64,000 nucleotides of DNA from Micromonospora cathayae (lineage in GTDB: Bacteria > Actinomycetota > Actinomycetes > Mycobacteriales > Micromonosporaceae): assembly GCF_028993575.1 (NCBI RefSeq), contig NZ_CP118615.1:4989001-5053000 (forward strand), given 5' to 3'. Every line of letters starts with the position of its first letter. Position 1 is the first letter of the stretch. The notes beneath the pieces are model-generated. The model was not told the origin of the DNA and did not search any database. It saw only the letters and a program-made list of their open reading frames with translations. Shown in pieces: positions 36,162-44,902 of the stretch. Made by a program: the position numbers and the translations under genes.

Positions 36162-36743
36162 TCAGCCGGCCTGGGCCGGCCGCCAGGCCGGGTCACGGCC
36201 GGTCAGACCGACGAGCCGGTCGAGCAGTGGCGCGTCCGACGGCACCGGCACCGCCGCGGCGAACAGCCGCGGATCGCCCGCCGGGTTCTGCGCCACCATC
36301 GTCTCCACCCAGGCGTAGGCCGGCTTCACCAGCTCCGGATCGAACGACACGGTCTGTCCGGTGGCGACGGCGAGGTCCCACGCGTGCACGATCACCTCGT
36401 CGAGCGCCACGATGCCGGCCACCTCGCCCGGCAGGTCGACGCCCCCGGCCCGGGTCATCCCGGTCCAGGCCGCCTCGGCCCGCCACGCCTGGGCCATCTC
36501 GGCCAGCCTGGCCGGCACCCCGGTCCGCCAGTCCGGGCCGAGGTTGGCGGCACTGGCGCGCGGGCCACCCTCCAGTGGCGTCTTGGCCGCCGCCATGGTG
36601 AAACCGAGCGCCAGCCCACCCACGTGATCGACGAGGTCACCGACGGTCATCTCCGGACAGGGCGTGGGGCCGGACAACTGGTCGTCGCGGATCGCCGCGA
36701 CGACGCGGGACAGGACGGTGGTGGCGGGTTCCAGGTCGAGCAT
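36162..36743 (-). CDS. TIGR03086 family (mycothiol-dependent-type, DinB/MDMPI fold) protein
   Basis: 193 residues from ATG 36741-36743 (GGAGG upstream). The four-helix N-terminal domain has TPCPEMTVGDLVDHVGGLA with a metal-ligand His, and VIVHAWDLAVATGQ carries the second His of the MDMPI_N pattern. Actinobacterial proteins of this group are presumed mycothiol-dependent or metal-binding enzymes. Function not established. Monocistronic; followed by low-complexity repeats from the STAS side. Confidence 0.85.
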   Translation of the reverse strand: MLDLEPATTVLSRVVAAIRDDQLSGPTPCPEMTVGDLVDHVGGLALGFTMAAAKTPLEGGPRASAANLGPDWRTGVPARLAEMAQAWRAEAAWTGMTRAGGVDLPGEVAGIVALDEVIVHAWDLAVATGQTVSFDPELVKPAYAWVETMVAQNPAGDPRLFAAAVPVPSDAPLLDRLVGLTGRDPAWRPAQAG

Positions 36744-36822
36744 GGTGCCTCCGATCGACACAGATGATGTTGTCGATTATGGACGCACATCCGCGTTCCG
36801 GGGCCCGGCCGACTGCACGGTG

Positions 36823-37197
36823 CTATCCGGTGACGCTGGCCGCGCCACCGTTGGTGTCGCTCATGATCACGTTGAGGTGGATCGGCCCGGAGTGGTACCC
36901 CGAGTAGTTGACGACGGTGAGGGACCAGGGCACCTCGCCGGCGGCGCACGACGTGGACGTCGACCCGCTGGCGAACACCAACGGGTCGTACTGCACCGTG
37001 AACGCGGCGACGGTCGCCTGGGCGGTCGGCGCGGAGCAGAGCACCGTGCCGGTCATCGTGTGCTCGTACGTGGACGACTGCCAGAAGCCGGTGAGGGTGA
37101 CCTGCGCCTGGGCGGCCTGGGCCGGTGCGGCGACGGCGAGACCCGCCACCACCGGCAGCATCACGATCAGGGCGCGACGCACAGCTCGAACGATCAT
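36823..37197 (-). CDS. Small secreted protein of unknown function
   Basis: 124 residues from ATG 37195-37197 (AGGAG upstream). Clear Sec signal: basic start MIVRAVRRA, hydrophobic core, AQA cleavage near 28. The mature part is beta-rich (QVTLTGFWQSSTYEHTMTGTVLCS... VPWSLTVVNYSGYHSGPIHLNV) with two Cys that could form a disulfide. No family recognised. It resembles small extracellular beta-sandwich proteins; that is only a structural impression. Confidence 0.75.
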   Translation of the reverse strand: MIVRAVRRALIVMLPVVAGLAVAAPAQAAQAQVTLTGFWQSSTYEHTMTGTVLCSAPTAQATVAAFTVQYDPLVFASGSTSTSCAAGEVPWSLTVVNYSGYHSGPIHLNVIMSDTNGGAASVTG

Positions 37198-37323
37198 GGC
37201 TCGTCTCCTGACGGTCCGGACGGGAAATCCCGGCGACCCAGGGTAACCCGACGGGGTCGGCGCGCCACCCACTGTGAAGAAGGGACGGATCGACCGCCCA
37301 CCCCGGTCTCCGGCGGGCCCCGG

Positions 37324-38655
37324 TCACCGCGGCTGCGGTGACCGGCCCCCGTCCCGGGCGGCCCCGGCACTTCCCCGCCGCCGACGTACCCGCCAGACCA
37401 CCAGGGCGACCCCCAGCAGCGGCACCGCACCCGCCAGCAGCATCGGCCGCGCCAGGTCGGACCACGGCGTACCGGCATCCCGGCCCGCCGGCACGACGGC
37501 CGGCGCGGACACCGACGCGACGGCGGCCGGGGTGGCCCCGGGTAGCGGCTCACCGGGCTCGACCAGCCGGCCGACGGTGGCGTCCCGGGGCAGCGCGAAG
37601 CCCCAGTCGAGCAGCGCGGCCCCCTGCTGCCAGCCACGTAACGGCCGGGGCTCGGCGTTCAGCAGCGCCACCACCAGCCGCCGCCCATCGCGTTCGGCCG
37701 CCCCGACGTAGGTGTGCCGGGCCAGGTCGGTGAAGCCGGTCTTGCCGCCGAGCGCCCCCGGATACCGGTACACGAGCTGGTTCTCGTTCTGGATCTGGAA
37801 GCCCTTCGCCAGCCGCCCCTGGGCGGGCACCTGGGTCCGCTCGGTCAACGCGTACCGGCGGAAGGTGGGGTCGGCGAAGCAGACCCGGGCGATCAGCGCC
37901 AGGTCGTACGCGCTGGTGAACTGGCCGGGACCGTCCAGCCCGGACGGGGTCACCGCACGGGTCTGGTACGCGCCGAGCCGGCGGGCCTGCTCGTTCATCG
38001 CCCGTACCCCACCGGCCGCGCCCTGGCCACCACCGCCGAGCCGGGCCAGGGTGTTGGCGGCGTCGTTGCCGGACTGGAGCAGCAGCCCGAGCCAGAGCAG
38101 CTCCACCGGGTACCGACCGCCCTCGACCAGCCCGACGGCCGAGCTGCCCGGCTCGATGTCGAGGTCGGCGGCGGTCACCGTGACCACCTGGCGCGGGTCC
38201 AGCCTGGGCAACAGGGTGGCGGCGAGCAGCAGTTTCTGCACGCTGGCCGGGGTGCTCGGCTCGTGCGGGCCGCAGCCGCCCAACACCGCGCCGGTCTCGA
38301 GGTCCGCGACCAGCCACGAGGTGGCGGTCAGCGCCGGGGGTGCCGGTACGCCGGGCGGCACGACCAGGCCCGCCGTGGCCAGCGCCGGCCCACCCACCGC
38401 GCGTTCGTCGGGACCGACCACCGGCGGTGCCGGGCGGGGTGGCCGGGACACGTCCGGGGCGGGTGTCGTCGGGCACGGCACGACGGTGGCGACCGACCGC
38501 GCCGGCGGTGTTGGGGTGGGTCCGGCCACGGCCGGGGCGGACCCGGCCATGAACCGCGCCGGCGGGGCGGCCCCGGCGACGGCCGGGGCGGGCGCGGCAG
38601 CGGCCAGGACGACGACGCAGGCGGCCAGGGTGCGGCGGGGTGCCGGTCCGGTCAT
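37324..38655 (-). CDS. D-alanyl-D-alanine carboxypeptidase (peptidase S11, PBP)
   Basis: 443 residues from ATG 38653-38655. Signal peptide, long Pro/Ala-rich linker (30-110), then the S11 domain with S138-V-Q-K141 (SxxK), SGN at 195-197 and KTG at 305-307, the complete active site. A C-terminal membrane segment (MLLAGAVPLLGVALVVW) and basic tail anchor it in the membrane. It trims D-Ala from peptidoglycan stem peptides. Divergent from kynureninase with a 117-bp gap. Family is certain; the linker is longer than usual. Confidence 0.92.
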   Translation of the reverse strand: MTGPAPRRTLAACVVVLAAAAPAPAVAGAAPPARFMAGSAPAVAGPTPTPPARSVATVVPCPTTPAPDVSRPPRPAPPVVGPDERAVGGPALATAGLVVPPGVPAPPALTATSWLVADLETGAVLGGCGPHEPSTPASVQKLLLAATLLPRLDPRQVVTVTAADLDIEPGSSAVGLVEGGRYPVELLWLGLLLQSGNDAANTLARLGGGGQGAAGGVRAMNEQARRLGAYQTRAVTPSGLDGPGQFTSAYDLALIARVCFADPTFRRYALTERTQVPAQGRLAKGFQIQNENQLVYRYPGALGGKTGFTDLARHTYVGAAERDGRRLVVALLNAEPRPLRGWQQGAALLDWGFALPRDATVGRLVEPGEPLPGATPAAVASVSAPAVVPAGRDAGTPWSDLARPMLLAGAVPLLGVALVVWRVRRRRGSAGAARDGGRSPQPR

Positions 38656-38772
38656 GTCCCGGACGGTACCGGCAGGGCCGCCCCGGCACCCGGACGACAC
38701 CCGGCGGACGGGCGGCCACCAGCTCATCGGCTATGTTGGCGCGGCCGTGGGCGCAGACGAAGGGAGCAGACG

Positions 38773-40035
38773 ATGAACGGGGAGCCTTCCCGTCGGATGG
38801 CCGAGGAGCGGGACGCCGCCGATCCGCTGGCCGGACTGCGCGACCGGTTCGTGATCGCCGAACCGGACCTGATCTACCTGGACGGCAACTCGCTGGGGCG
38901 GCTGCCGGCGGCCACCCCCGACCACCTGGCCCGGGTGGTGCGGCAGGAGTGGGGCACCGACCTGGTCCGGTCCTGGTCGACCTGGATCGACTGGGGGCGA
39001 CGGCTGGGCGACACGCTCGCCGCGCACGTGCTCGGCGCCCGCCCCGGTGAGGTGGTGGTCTCCGACTCGACCTCGGTGAACCTGTACAAGCTGGCCGCCG
39101 CCGCGCTGGACGCCCGGCCGGGGCGGCGCACGATCCTGGTCGACGCCGAGGAGTTCCCCACCGACCGGTACCTGCTCCAGGGGCTCGCCGAGCAGCGCGG
39201 CCTCACCCTGCGGACGCTCCCGTCGGATCTCGACGAGGGGCTGACCGTCACCGACGTCCGGGACGCCCTGGACGGGGACGTGGCGCTGGTGGTGCTCTCC
39301 GCCGTCTCGTACCGCTCGGGCAGCCTGCTCGATCTGGGCGCGGTGACCGCCGCGGCCCGGGAGGCCGGGGCGTACGTGCTGTGGGACCTGTCGCACGCGG
39401 CCGGCTCGGTGCCGGTGGAGCTGGCCGCCAACGGGGTGGACCTGGCCGTCGGCTGCACCTACAAGTACCTCAACGGCGGGCCGGGCGCGCCGGCCTTCCT
39501 GTACGTGCGGCGGGAGTTGCAGGGCGGGCTGCGCCAGCCGATCCAGGGCTGGTTCGGCCAGCGTGACCAGTTCCGGATGGGGCCGAGGTACGAGCCGGCG
39601 CCGGACGTCGACCGGTTCCTGGTCGGCACCCCGCCGATCCTCTCCCTGGCGGCCCTGGAACCGGCCCTGGCGGTGTTCGCCGAGGCCGGCATCGACCGGC
39701 TGCGCGCCAAGGGCATGGCGCTCGGTGAGCTGATGGTCGACCTCGCCGACGCCTGGCTCACCCCGCTCGGCTTCACGCTGGCCTCGCCGCGTGACCCGCG
39801 CCGGCGGGGCAGCCACGTCTCGCTGGCCCATCCGGACGCGTTGCGGATCTCCCGGGCGCTGATCAGCGAGGCGGGGGTGGTGGGTGACTTCCGGACCCCG
39901 GACCGGCTGCGGCTCGGCCCGGCACCGCTGTACACCCGGTTCGTCGACGTGTGGGACGCCCTGGACCGGCTCCGCGACCTGGTGGCGCGCGGGGTGCACG
40001 AGCAGCTGCCGGTGGCGTCGCCCCGGGTGACCTGA
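38773..40035 (+). CDS. kynU: Kynureninase
   Basis: 420 residues from ATG 38773 (AGGGAG upstream). Fold-type I PLP enzyme with the kynureninase marks LIYLDGNSLGRLP, DSTSVNLYKL, WDLSHAAGSVPVELAANGVDLAVG and PLP lysine K231 in CTYKYLNGGPGAPAF, then PIQGWFGQRDQFRM. It cleaves kynurenine to anthranilate and alanine (tryptophan breakdown). No other kyn genes are here. It ends before a 30-bp perfect palindrome and is probably unrelated to the lanthipeptide locus downstream. Confidence 0.93.
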   Translation: MNGEPSRRMAEERDAADPLAGLRDRFVIAEPDLIYLDGNSLGRLPAATPDHLARVVRQEWGTDLVRSWSTWIDWGRRLGDTLAAHVLGARPGEVVVSDSTSVNLYKLAAAALDARPGRRTILVDAEEFPTDRYLLQGLAEQRGLTLRTLPSDLDEGLTVTDVRDALDGDVALVVLSAVSYRSGSLLDLGAVTAAAREAGAYVLWDLSHAAGSVPVELAANGVDLAVGCTYKYLNGGPGAPAFLYVRRELQGGLRQPIQGWFGQRDQFRMGPRYEPAPDVDRFLVGTPPILSLAALEPALAVFAEAGIDRLRAKGMALGELMVDLADAWLTPLGFTLASPRDPRRRGSHVSLAHPDALRISRALISEAGVVGDFRTPDRLRLGPAPLYTRFVDVWDALDRLRDLVARGVHEQLPVASPRVT

Positions 40036-40121
40036 CCGGCGACGGAACCCGCCGACCTGCGACGCCACCCGGCTGACCTGCGGCGATGCCCGCCCGGCCG
40101 GCAGCGACACCCGTTCGTCCG

Positions 40122-40151
40122 AGGCCGCCCGGTCGATCGACCGGGCGGCCT
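40122..40151. terminator. 30-bp perfect palindrome after kynureninase
   Basis: 40122-40151 is fully self-complementary with no spacer and is followed by TT. It probably ends the kynU transcript and insulates the ram-type operon. Confidence 0.6.
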
Positions 40152-40175
40152 TCCCATGCCCGCACGGCCCCGTTC

Positions 40176-40209
40176 TGACTTTTGTCATGAGTACCCGTGC
40201 GCCACGCAC
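40176..40209. promoter_or_regulatory. Candidate regulatory palindromes upstream of the LanKC gene
   Basis: TGACTTTTGTCA (40176-40187; TGAC arms, TTTT spacer) and GTGCG-CCA-CGCAC (40197-40209) lie 108-141 bp before the LanKC start in the 281-bp promoter region. They are possible sites for the RamR-type regulators; no exact RamR consensus is recognised. Confidence 0.35.
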
Positions 40210-40316
40210 CCGGCGTCGTGACTAAGCGCACTGGAGCCGACACTGTCCCGTCAACGAGACTCATTGCATCGCCGGGAACGAGGGAACCGGCCCGGGACGC
40301 GGGAGGGGGTCAGACG

Positions 40317-42986
40317 ATGGACGAGCGCTACGACAGCTACTGCGCCGCCGACCGGACGTTCTACGACTCGCTCGGCAACGCCACCGACGGGCTCACCTTC
40401 GTCAGCGGGCGGCCCGCCCCGGCCGGTTGGTCTGCCGAGCCGACCGGCGACTGGATGATCTACGCCCCGGAGGGCGGCACGCTGCCGCAGCAGGGCTGGA
40501 AGATCCACGTCTCGGCCGGCGTCGGCAACGCCGAGCGGGTGCTCGACGCGGTGTGGGACTACTGCGTACCCCGGGGGCTGGCGTTCAAGTTCCTGCGCAG
40601 CCCGCGCATCGTGCTGCTGCGCAACTCCAAGTACGCCTCCCGGGCGGCGAGCGGCAAGTTCGTCACCGTCTACCCCCGGGACGAGGCGGAGCTGGAGCTG
40701 GCCTGCAAGGAGCTCGACGAGCTGCTCGCCGGCGAGACCGGCCCGTACATCCTCAGTGACCTGCGCTACGGCGCCGGCCCGGTGTACGTCCGCTACGGCG
40801 GCTTCGCCGCCCGCTACTGCCTCTCCGCCGACGGCCAGACCGTACCGGCCATCGCCGACGACACCGGCACCCTGGTGCCGGACCGGCGGGACCCGGTCTT
40901 CCACGTGCCGGCCTGGGTGACGCTGCCCGACTTCCTCGCCCCGCACCTGGCAGCCCGGAACGCGACCAGCACCACCGACCTGCCGTACCGCATCGAGAAG
41001 GTGATCCACTTCTCCAACGGTGGTGGCCTCTACGTGGGCCGGGACACCCGGACCGACACCCCGGTGGTGCTCAAGGAGGCGCGGCCGTTCGCCGGCCTGG
41101 ACTCCGACGGCGTCGACGCGGTCGCCCGGCTGGAGCGAGAGGCGGACATCCTGCGCCGCCTCGCCGACCTGCCGCAGGTGCCCCGGGTGCACGACGAGTT
41201 CACCCTCGGCGAGCACCGGTTCCTGGCCCTGGAGTTCATCGAGGGACGCGCGCTCAACAAGGTGCTGGTCGACCGGTACCCGCTGATCGACGCCGACACC
41301 GGCGAGACCGAACGGGCGGCGTACGCCCGCTGGGCGCAGGACGTCTACGCCCAGGTCGAGGCCACCGTGTCGGCCATCCACGAACGCGGCATCGTCTACG
41401 GCGACCTGCACCTGTTCAACATCATGGTGCGCCCGGACGACCGGGTCGCCCTGGTCGACTTCGAGGTGTCCGCCCCCGAGGCGGAGGGCCACCGGCCCGG
41501 CCTGCGCAACCAGGGCTTCGCCGCCCCGCGCGGGGTCACCGGCACGGCGGTCGACCGGTACGCCCTGGCCTGCCTGCGGCTGGCGCTGTTCCTGCCGCTG
41601 ACCCAGTTGGTCCGGCTCTCCCCGGCGAAGGCGGCCCACCTGGCCGACATCATCACGGAGAACTTTCCGGTCCCCCGCTCCTTCCTGGAGCCGGCGGTCC
41701 AGGAGATCACGAACGCGGCGACCCCGGAGAGGAATGGGGCGGGGTCGTCGGGACGGAAGGCGGCCGGGTCCGGCCCGGTCACCGGTGACGCACCTGACGG
41801 TGGCCCACTGCCGGACCTCGCCGCCGACCCCTGGCCCGCCGTCCGGGACCAGCTCGCCAGGGCCATCCTGGCCAGCGCCACCCCGGGCCGCGACGACCGG
41901 CTGTACCCCGGTGACATCGAGCAGTTCCGCAGCGGCGGGCTCAACCTCGCCCACGGCGCGGCCGGCGTGCTGCACGCCCTGGCGGCGACCGGCGCGCAGG
42001 TCCCCGCCGACCACCAGGAGTGGCTGGTCCGCCGGGCGAAGAACCCGCCGTCCGGGACGCGACTGGGCTTCTACGACGGCCTGCACGGGGTGGCGTACGC
42101 GCTGGAGCGGCTCGGCCGCCGGGCCGACGCGCTCGACGTGCTCGACATCTGCCTCCGGCAGCCGATGGACGGGCTGGACCACAGCCTGCGCAGCGGCCTG
42201 GCCGGGATCGCGCTCAACCTGGCCGACCTGGCCGGTCGCACCGGTGAGAGCAGCCTGCTCGACGCCGCGCTGAAGGCCGCCGACCGGGTGGTCGACCAGC
42301 TCGCCGACGACCCCGGCCCGGACCTCAGCGGTGGCCCCCACCCGTACGCGGGGCTGCTGCGGGGCCGCAGCGGACCGGCCCTGCTGCTGGTGCGGCTGTA
42401 CGAGCTGACCGGCGACCCGACGCTGCTGGCGCACGCCGGCACGGCCCTGCGGCAGGACCTGCGCCGCTGCGTGGTGCGCCCCAACGGTGCGCTCGAGGTG
42501 AACGAGGGCTGGCGCACCATGCCCTACCTGGGGCAGGGCGGCGTCGGGATCGGCCTGGTCGTCGACCAGTACCTCGCCCACCGCGCCGACGAGGGCTTCG
42601 CCCGGGCCAGCGCGGCGGCGTACCGGGCCGCCCGGTCCCCGATGTACGTACAGACCGGGCTGTTCGCCGGTCGGGCGGGCATCGTCGCGTACCTCGCGGC
42701 GACGGCCCGTACCCCCGAACAGCGGCGGGACCTGCAAGCCCAGGTCGGCCGGCTGGTCTGGCACGCGATGCCGTACGCCGACGGGGTGGCCTTCCCCGGC
42801 GAGCAGTTGCTGCGGCTGTCGATGGACCTGGGCACCGGCACCGCCGGGGTGCTGTTCGCCCTGGGCGCCGCCCGGCACGACCAGCCGCCGACGCTGCCCT
42901 TCCTCGCGCCGCTGGCCGGCGCATCGAGACTCCCCCGTTTCCCGGGGGCGATCCACCACACCGACACCCCAGAAGGAGGTGAATAG
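40317..42986 (+). CDS. ramC: Class III lanthionine synthetase (LanKC), RamC/AmfT type
   Basis: 889 residues from ATG 40317 (GGGAGGGGG upstream). Three domains: N-terminal lyase-like part (1 to about 225, FKFLRSPRIVLLRNSKYASRAASGKFVTVYP), Ser/Thr kinase-like part (about 225-470) with VVLKEARPF (Lys), GIVYGDLHLFNIM (catalytic loop) and LVDFEVS (DFE in place of DFG), and a C-terminal cyclase part (about 520-889) that lacks the zinc ligands of LanC, as usual in class III. It phosphorylates, eliminates and cyclises Ser/Thr and Cys in the RamS peptide encoded 2 bp later. The AAGGAGGTGA of ramS lies inside its 3' end. Confidence 0.95.
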   Translation: MDERYDSYCAADRTFYDSLGNATDGLTFVSGRPAPAGWSAEPTGDWMIYAPEGGTLPQQGWKIHVSAGVGNAERVLDAVWDYCVPRGLAFKFLRSPRIVLLRNSKYASRAASGKFVTVYPRDEAELELACKELDELLAGETGPYILSDLRYGAGPVYVRYGGFAARYCLSADGQTVPAIADDTGTLVPDRRDPVFHVPAWVTLPDFLAPHLAARNATSTTDLPYRIEKVIHFSNGGGLYVGRDTRTDTPVVLKEARPFAGLDSDGVDAVARLEREADILRRLADLPQVPRVHDEFTLGEHRFLALEFIEGRALNKVLVDRYPLIDADTGETERAAYARWAQDVYAQVEATVSAIHERGIVYGDLHLFNIMVRPDDRVALVDFEVSAPEAEGHRPGLRNQGFAAPRGVTGTAVDRYALACLRLALFLPLTQLVRLSPAKAAHLADIITENFPVPRSFLEPAVQEITNAATPERNGAGSSGRKAAGSGPVTGDAPDGGPLPDLAADPWPAVRDQLARAILASATPGRDDRLYPGDIEQFRSGGLNLAHGAAGVLHALAATGAQVPADHQEWLVRRAKNPPSGTRLGFYDGLHGVAYALERLGRRADALDVLDICLRQPMDGLDHSLRSGLAGIALNLADLAGRTGESSLLDAALKAADRVVDQLADDPGPDLSGGPHPYAGLLRGRSGPALLLVRLYELTGDPTLLAHAGTALRQDLRRCVVRPNGALEVNEGWRTMPYLGQGGVGIGLVVDQYLAHRADEGFARASAAAYRAARSPMYVQTGLFAGRAGIVAYLAATARTPEQRRDLQAQVGRLVWHAMPYADGVAFPGEQLLRLSMDLGTGTAGVLFALGAARHDQPPTLPFLAPLAGASRLPRFPGAIHHTDTPEGGE

Positions 42987-42988
42987 AC

Positions 42989-43108
42989 ATGGCGCTCCTC
43001 GACCTCCAGGGCCTCGAGATGGCTCCGGCCGACCGTACCGGCGGCACGAGCGGGGCGAGCCTGCTGCTCTGCGGCGACAGCTCGCTCTCCCTCACCACCT
43101 GCAACTGA
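42989..43108 (+). CDS. ramS: SapB/RamS-type class III lanthipeptide precursor
   Basis: 39 residues: leader MALLDLQGLEMAPADR with the LLDLQ motif needed by LanKC, then TGGTSGASLLLCGDSSLSLT ending TCN. The core is nearly that of Streptomyces RamS (ASLLLCGDSSLSITTCN); the one change in this stretch is Leu for Ile. By analogy, lanthionine rings S24-C28 and S34-C38 form and other Ser become dehydroalanine. The product is probably a surfactant that lowers surface tension for aerial growth. AAGGAGGTGA before ATG predicts high translation. Confidence 0.95.
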   Translation: MALLDLQGLEMAPADRTGGTSGASLLLCGDSSLSLTTCN

Positions 43109-43124
43109 GCAGGGCACTAAGCGA

Positions 43125-43156
43125 GCCCCGGGCGGGTAGACGTACCCGCCCGGGGC
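43125..43156 (+). terminator. 14-bp perfect hairpin between ramS and the exporter genes
   Basis: Arms 43125-43138 and 43143-43156 are exact complements with a 4-base loop, 17 bp after the ramS stop and 22 bp before the transporter start. Expected to reduce read-through so that precursor exceeds exporter. Confidence 0.65.
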
Positions 43157-43177
43157 GCACGCGTGTCGGGAGGACGA

Positions 43178-44902
43178 ATGGGGACGCGACCCAGCGGGGA
43201 CCGGCTGCTGCGCCGCTCGGTACGGCTCGGCGGCGGGTGGACCGCCACCCTGGTCGGGGTCGCGCTGCTCGGGTCCACCGCCGAACTCCTCCTCCCCGCC
43301 GCCCTCGGGCTGGCCGTCGACGCCGCCCTCGGCAGCGGATCCCGCTGGTGGCCGGTGGCCGCCTGCGCCCTGGTGGCGCTGCTGATCGTCACCGACACCC
43401 TCACCGACCTGGCGACCGGCTACGGCGCGGCCCGGGCCACCGCCCGGCTCCGCGGCCACCTGCTGCGCCACCTGTTCCGGCTGGACGTCCGGCAGACCCG
43501 CCGGCACACCGTCGGTGACCTGGTCGCCCGGCTGGTCGCCCAGGCCGCCGACGCCGGTCAGGCCGGCAACGCCGTGGTCCTCGGCCTGATCGCGGTGCTC
43601 CCACCGTTGGGCAGCGTCGTCGCGCTCACCATCCTGGAACCGGTCCTCGGGGTCACCCTGCTCGCCGGACTGGCTCTGCTCGCCGTACTGATGCGGGCCT
43701 TCGTCACGGACGCCTCCGCCGCGACCACCGCGTACCAGCGGGTCCTCGGCGGGATCGCCGGCCGGCTGGTCGAGTCGCTCAGCGGGGCCCGGACCATCGC
43801 CGCCGCCGCCACCGCCGACCGGGAACGCGACCGGGTACTCGCCCCGCTGCCCGAACTGGCCGGGCACGGCCGACGGACCTGGGTGTTGCTGGCCCAGGCC
43901 GGCGCGCGGACCGCCGCAGTGGCCCCACTGCTGAACCTGGCCGTGATCGCGGTCGGCGGGTACGCCCTGACCGTCGGCTGGCTCACCCCGGGTGAACTCG
44001 TGGCCGCCGTCCGGTACGCGGCCCTCGGCGCCGGCCTGGGCGCGGCGGTGGCCGCCCTGAACCGGCTGGTCCGCAGCCGGGCCGGGGCGCAACGGGTCGC
44101 CGACCTGCTGGACCTGCCGGTGACCCCGGACGGCGACCGGCGGCTCCCCCGGGGCTGGGGCGCGGTGAGCCTGCGCGGGGTGTGCGTCCGCGCCGACGAC
44201 GGCCGGACCATCCTGGACCGGATCGACCTGGACGTGCCGGCAGGCGGCACCCTGGCCGTGGTCGGGGCGTCCGGGTCGGGCAAGTCCACCCTGGCGGCGG
44301 TGGCCGGTCGGCTGCATGATCCGGATGACGGTGAGGTGCTGCTGGACGGGGTGCCGCTGCACCGGATCGCCCCGGCGGAGCTGCGCCGCGCGGTCGGGTA
44401 CGCCTTCGAACGGCCGGTGCTGGTCGGCGCGACCGTGCACGAGGCGGTCGGCCTCGCCCTGCCCGTGGAGGTGGCCCGCCCACCCGACGACGCCCCGGCC
44501 TCCGCGCCGGTCCTCGCGGCGACCCGGGCCGCGGCGGTCGCCGACTGCGTGGCCCGGCTGCCCGACGGCTTCCGTACCCCGCTGGACCGGGCCCCGCTCT
44601 CCGGTGGCGAGGCGCAGCGGCTGGGCCTGGCCCGGGCGTTCGTCGCCGAACGGCTGCTGGTGCTGGACGACGCCACGTCCAGCCTGGACACCGCCACCGA
44701 GCACCGGATCACCCAGGCGGTGACCGGCCACAGCGGTGGACGTACCCGGCTGGTCGTCACCCACCGGGCGGCGACGGCGGCAACGGCCGACCTGGTCGCC
44801 TGGCTCGACGATGGACGACTGCGCGCGCTCGCACCGCACCGCCGGCTGTGGGCGGACCCGGCCTACCGGGCGGTCTTCCTGGCCGGGGACGGGACGCGGT
44901 GA
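43178..44902 (+). CDS. ramA: ABC half-exporter 1 of the lanthipeptide locus (RamA-like)
   Basis: 574 residues from ATG 43178 (GGGAGGACGA upstream). Six membrane segments, then an ATPase: Walker A VVGASGSGKSTLAAV (about 360), signature LSGGEAQRLGLARAF (intact) and Walker B LLVLDDATSSLD, in which the usual catalytic Glu is Asp. H-loop His is present (VVTHRAA). It pairs with the next gene (4-bp GTGA overlap) to export the SapB-like peptide. The Asp suggests its Walker site is the weak one in a heterodimer. Confidence 0.92.
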   Translation: MGTRPSGDRLLRRSVRLGGGWTATLVGVALLGSTAELLLPAALGLAVDAALGSGSRWWPVAACALVALLIVTDTLTDLATGYGAARATARLRGHLLRHLFRLDVRQTRRHTVGDLVARLVAQAADAGQAGNAVVLGLIAVLPPLGSVVALTILEPVLGVTLLAGLALLAVLMRAFVTDASAATTAYQRVLGGIAGRLVESLSGARTIAAAATADRERDRVLAPLPELAGHGRRTWVLLAQAGARTAAVAPLLNLAVIAVGGYALTVGWLTPGELVAAVRYAALGAGLGAAVAALNRLVRSRAGAQRVADLLDLPVTPDGDRRLPRGWGAVSLRGVCVRADDGRTILDRIDLDVPAGGTLAVVGASGSGKSTLAAVAGRLHDPDDGEVLLDGVPLHRIAPAELRRAVGYAFERPVLVGATVHEAVGLALPVEVARPPDDAPASAPVLAATRAAAVADCVARLPDGFRTPLDRAPLSGGEAQRLGLARAFVAERLLVLDDATSSLDTATEHRITQAVTGHSGGRTRLVVTHRAATAATADLVAWLDDGRLRALAPHRRLWADPAYRAVFLAGDGTR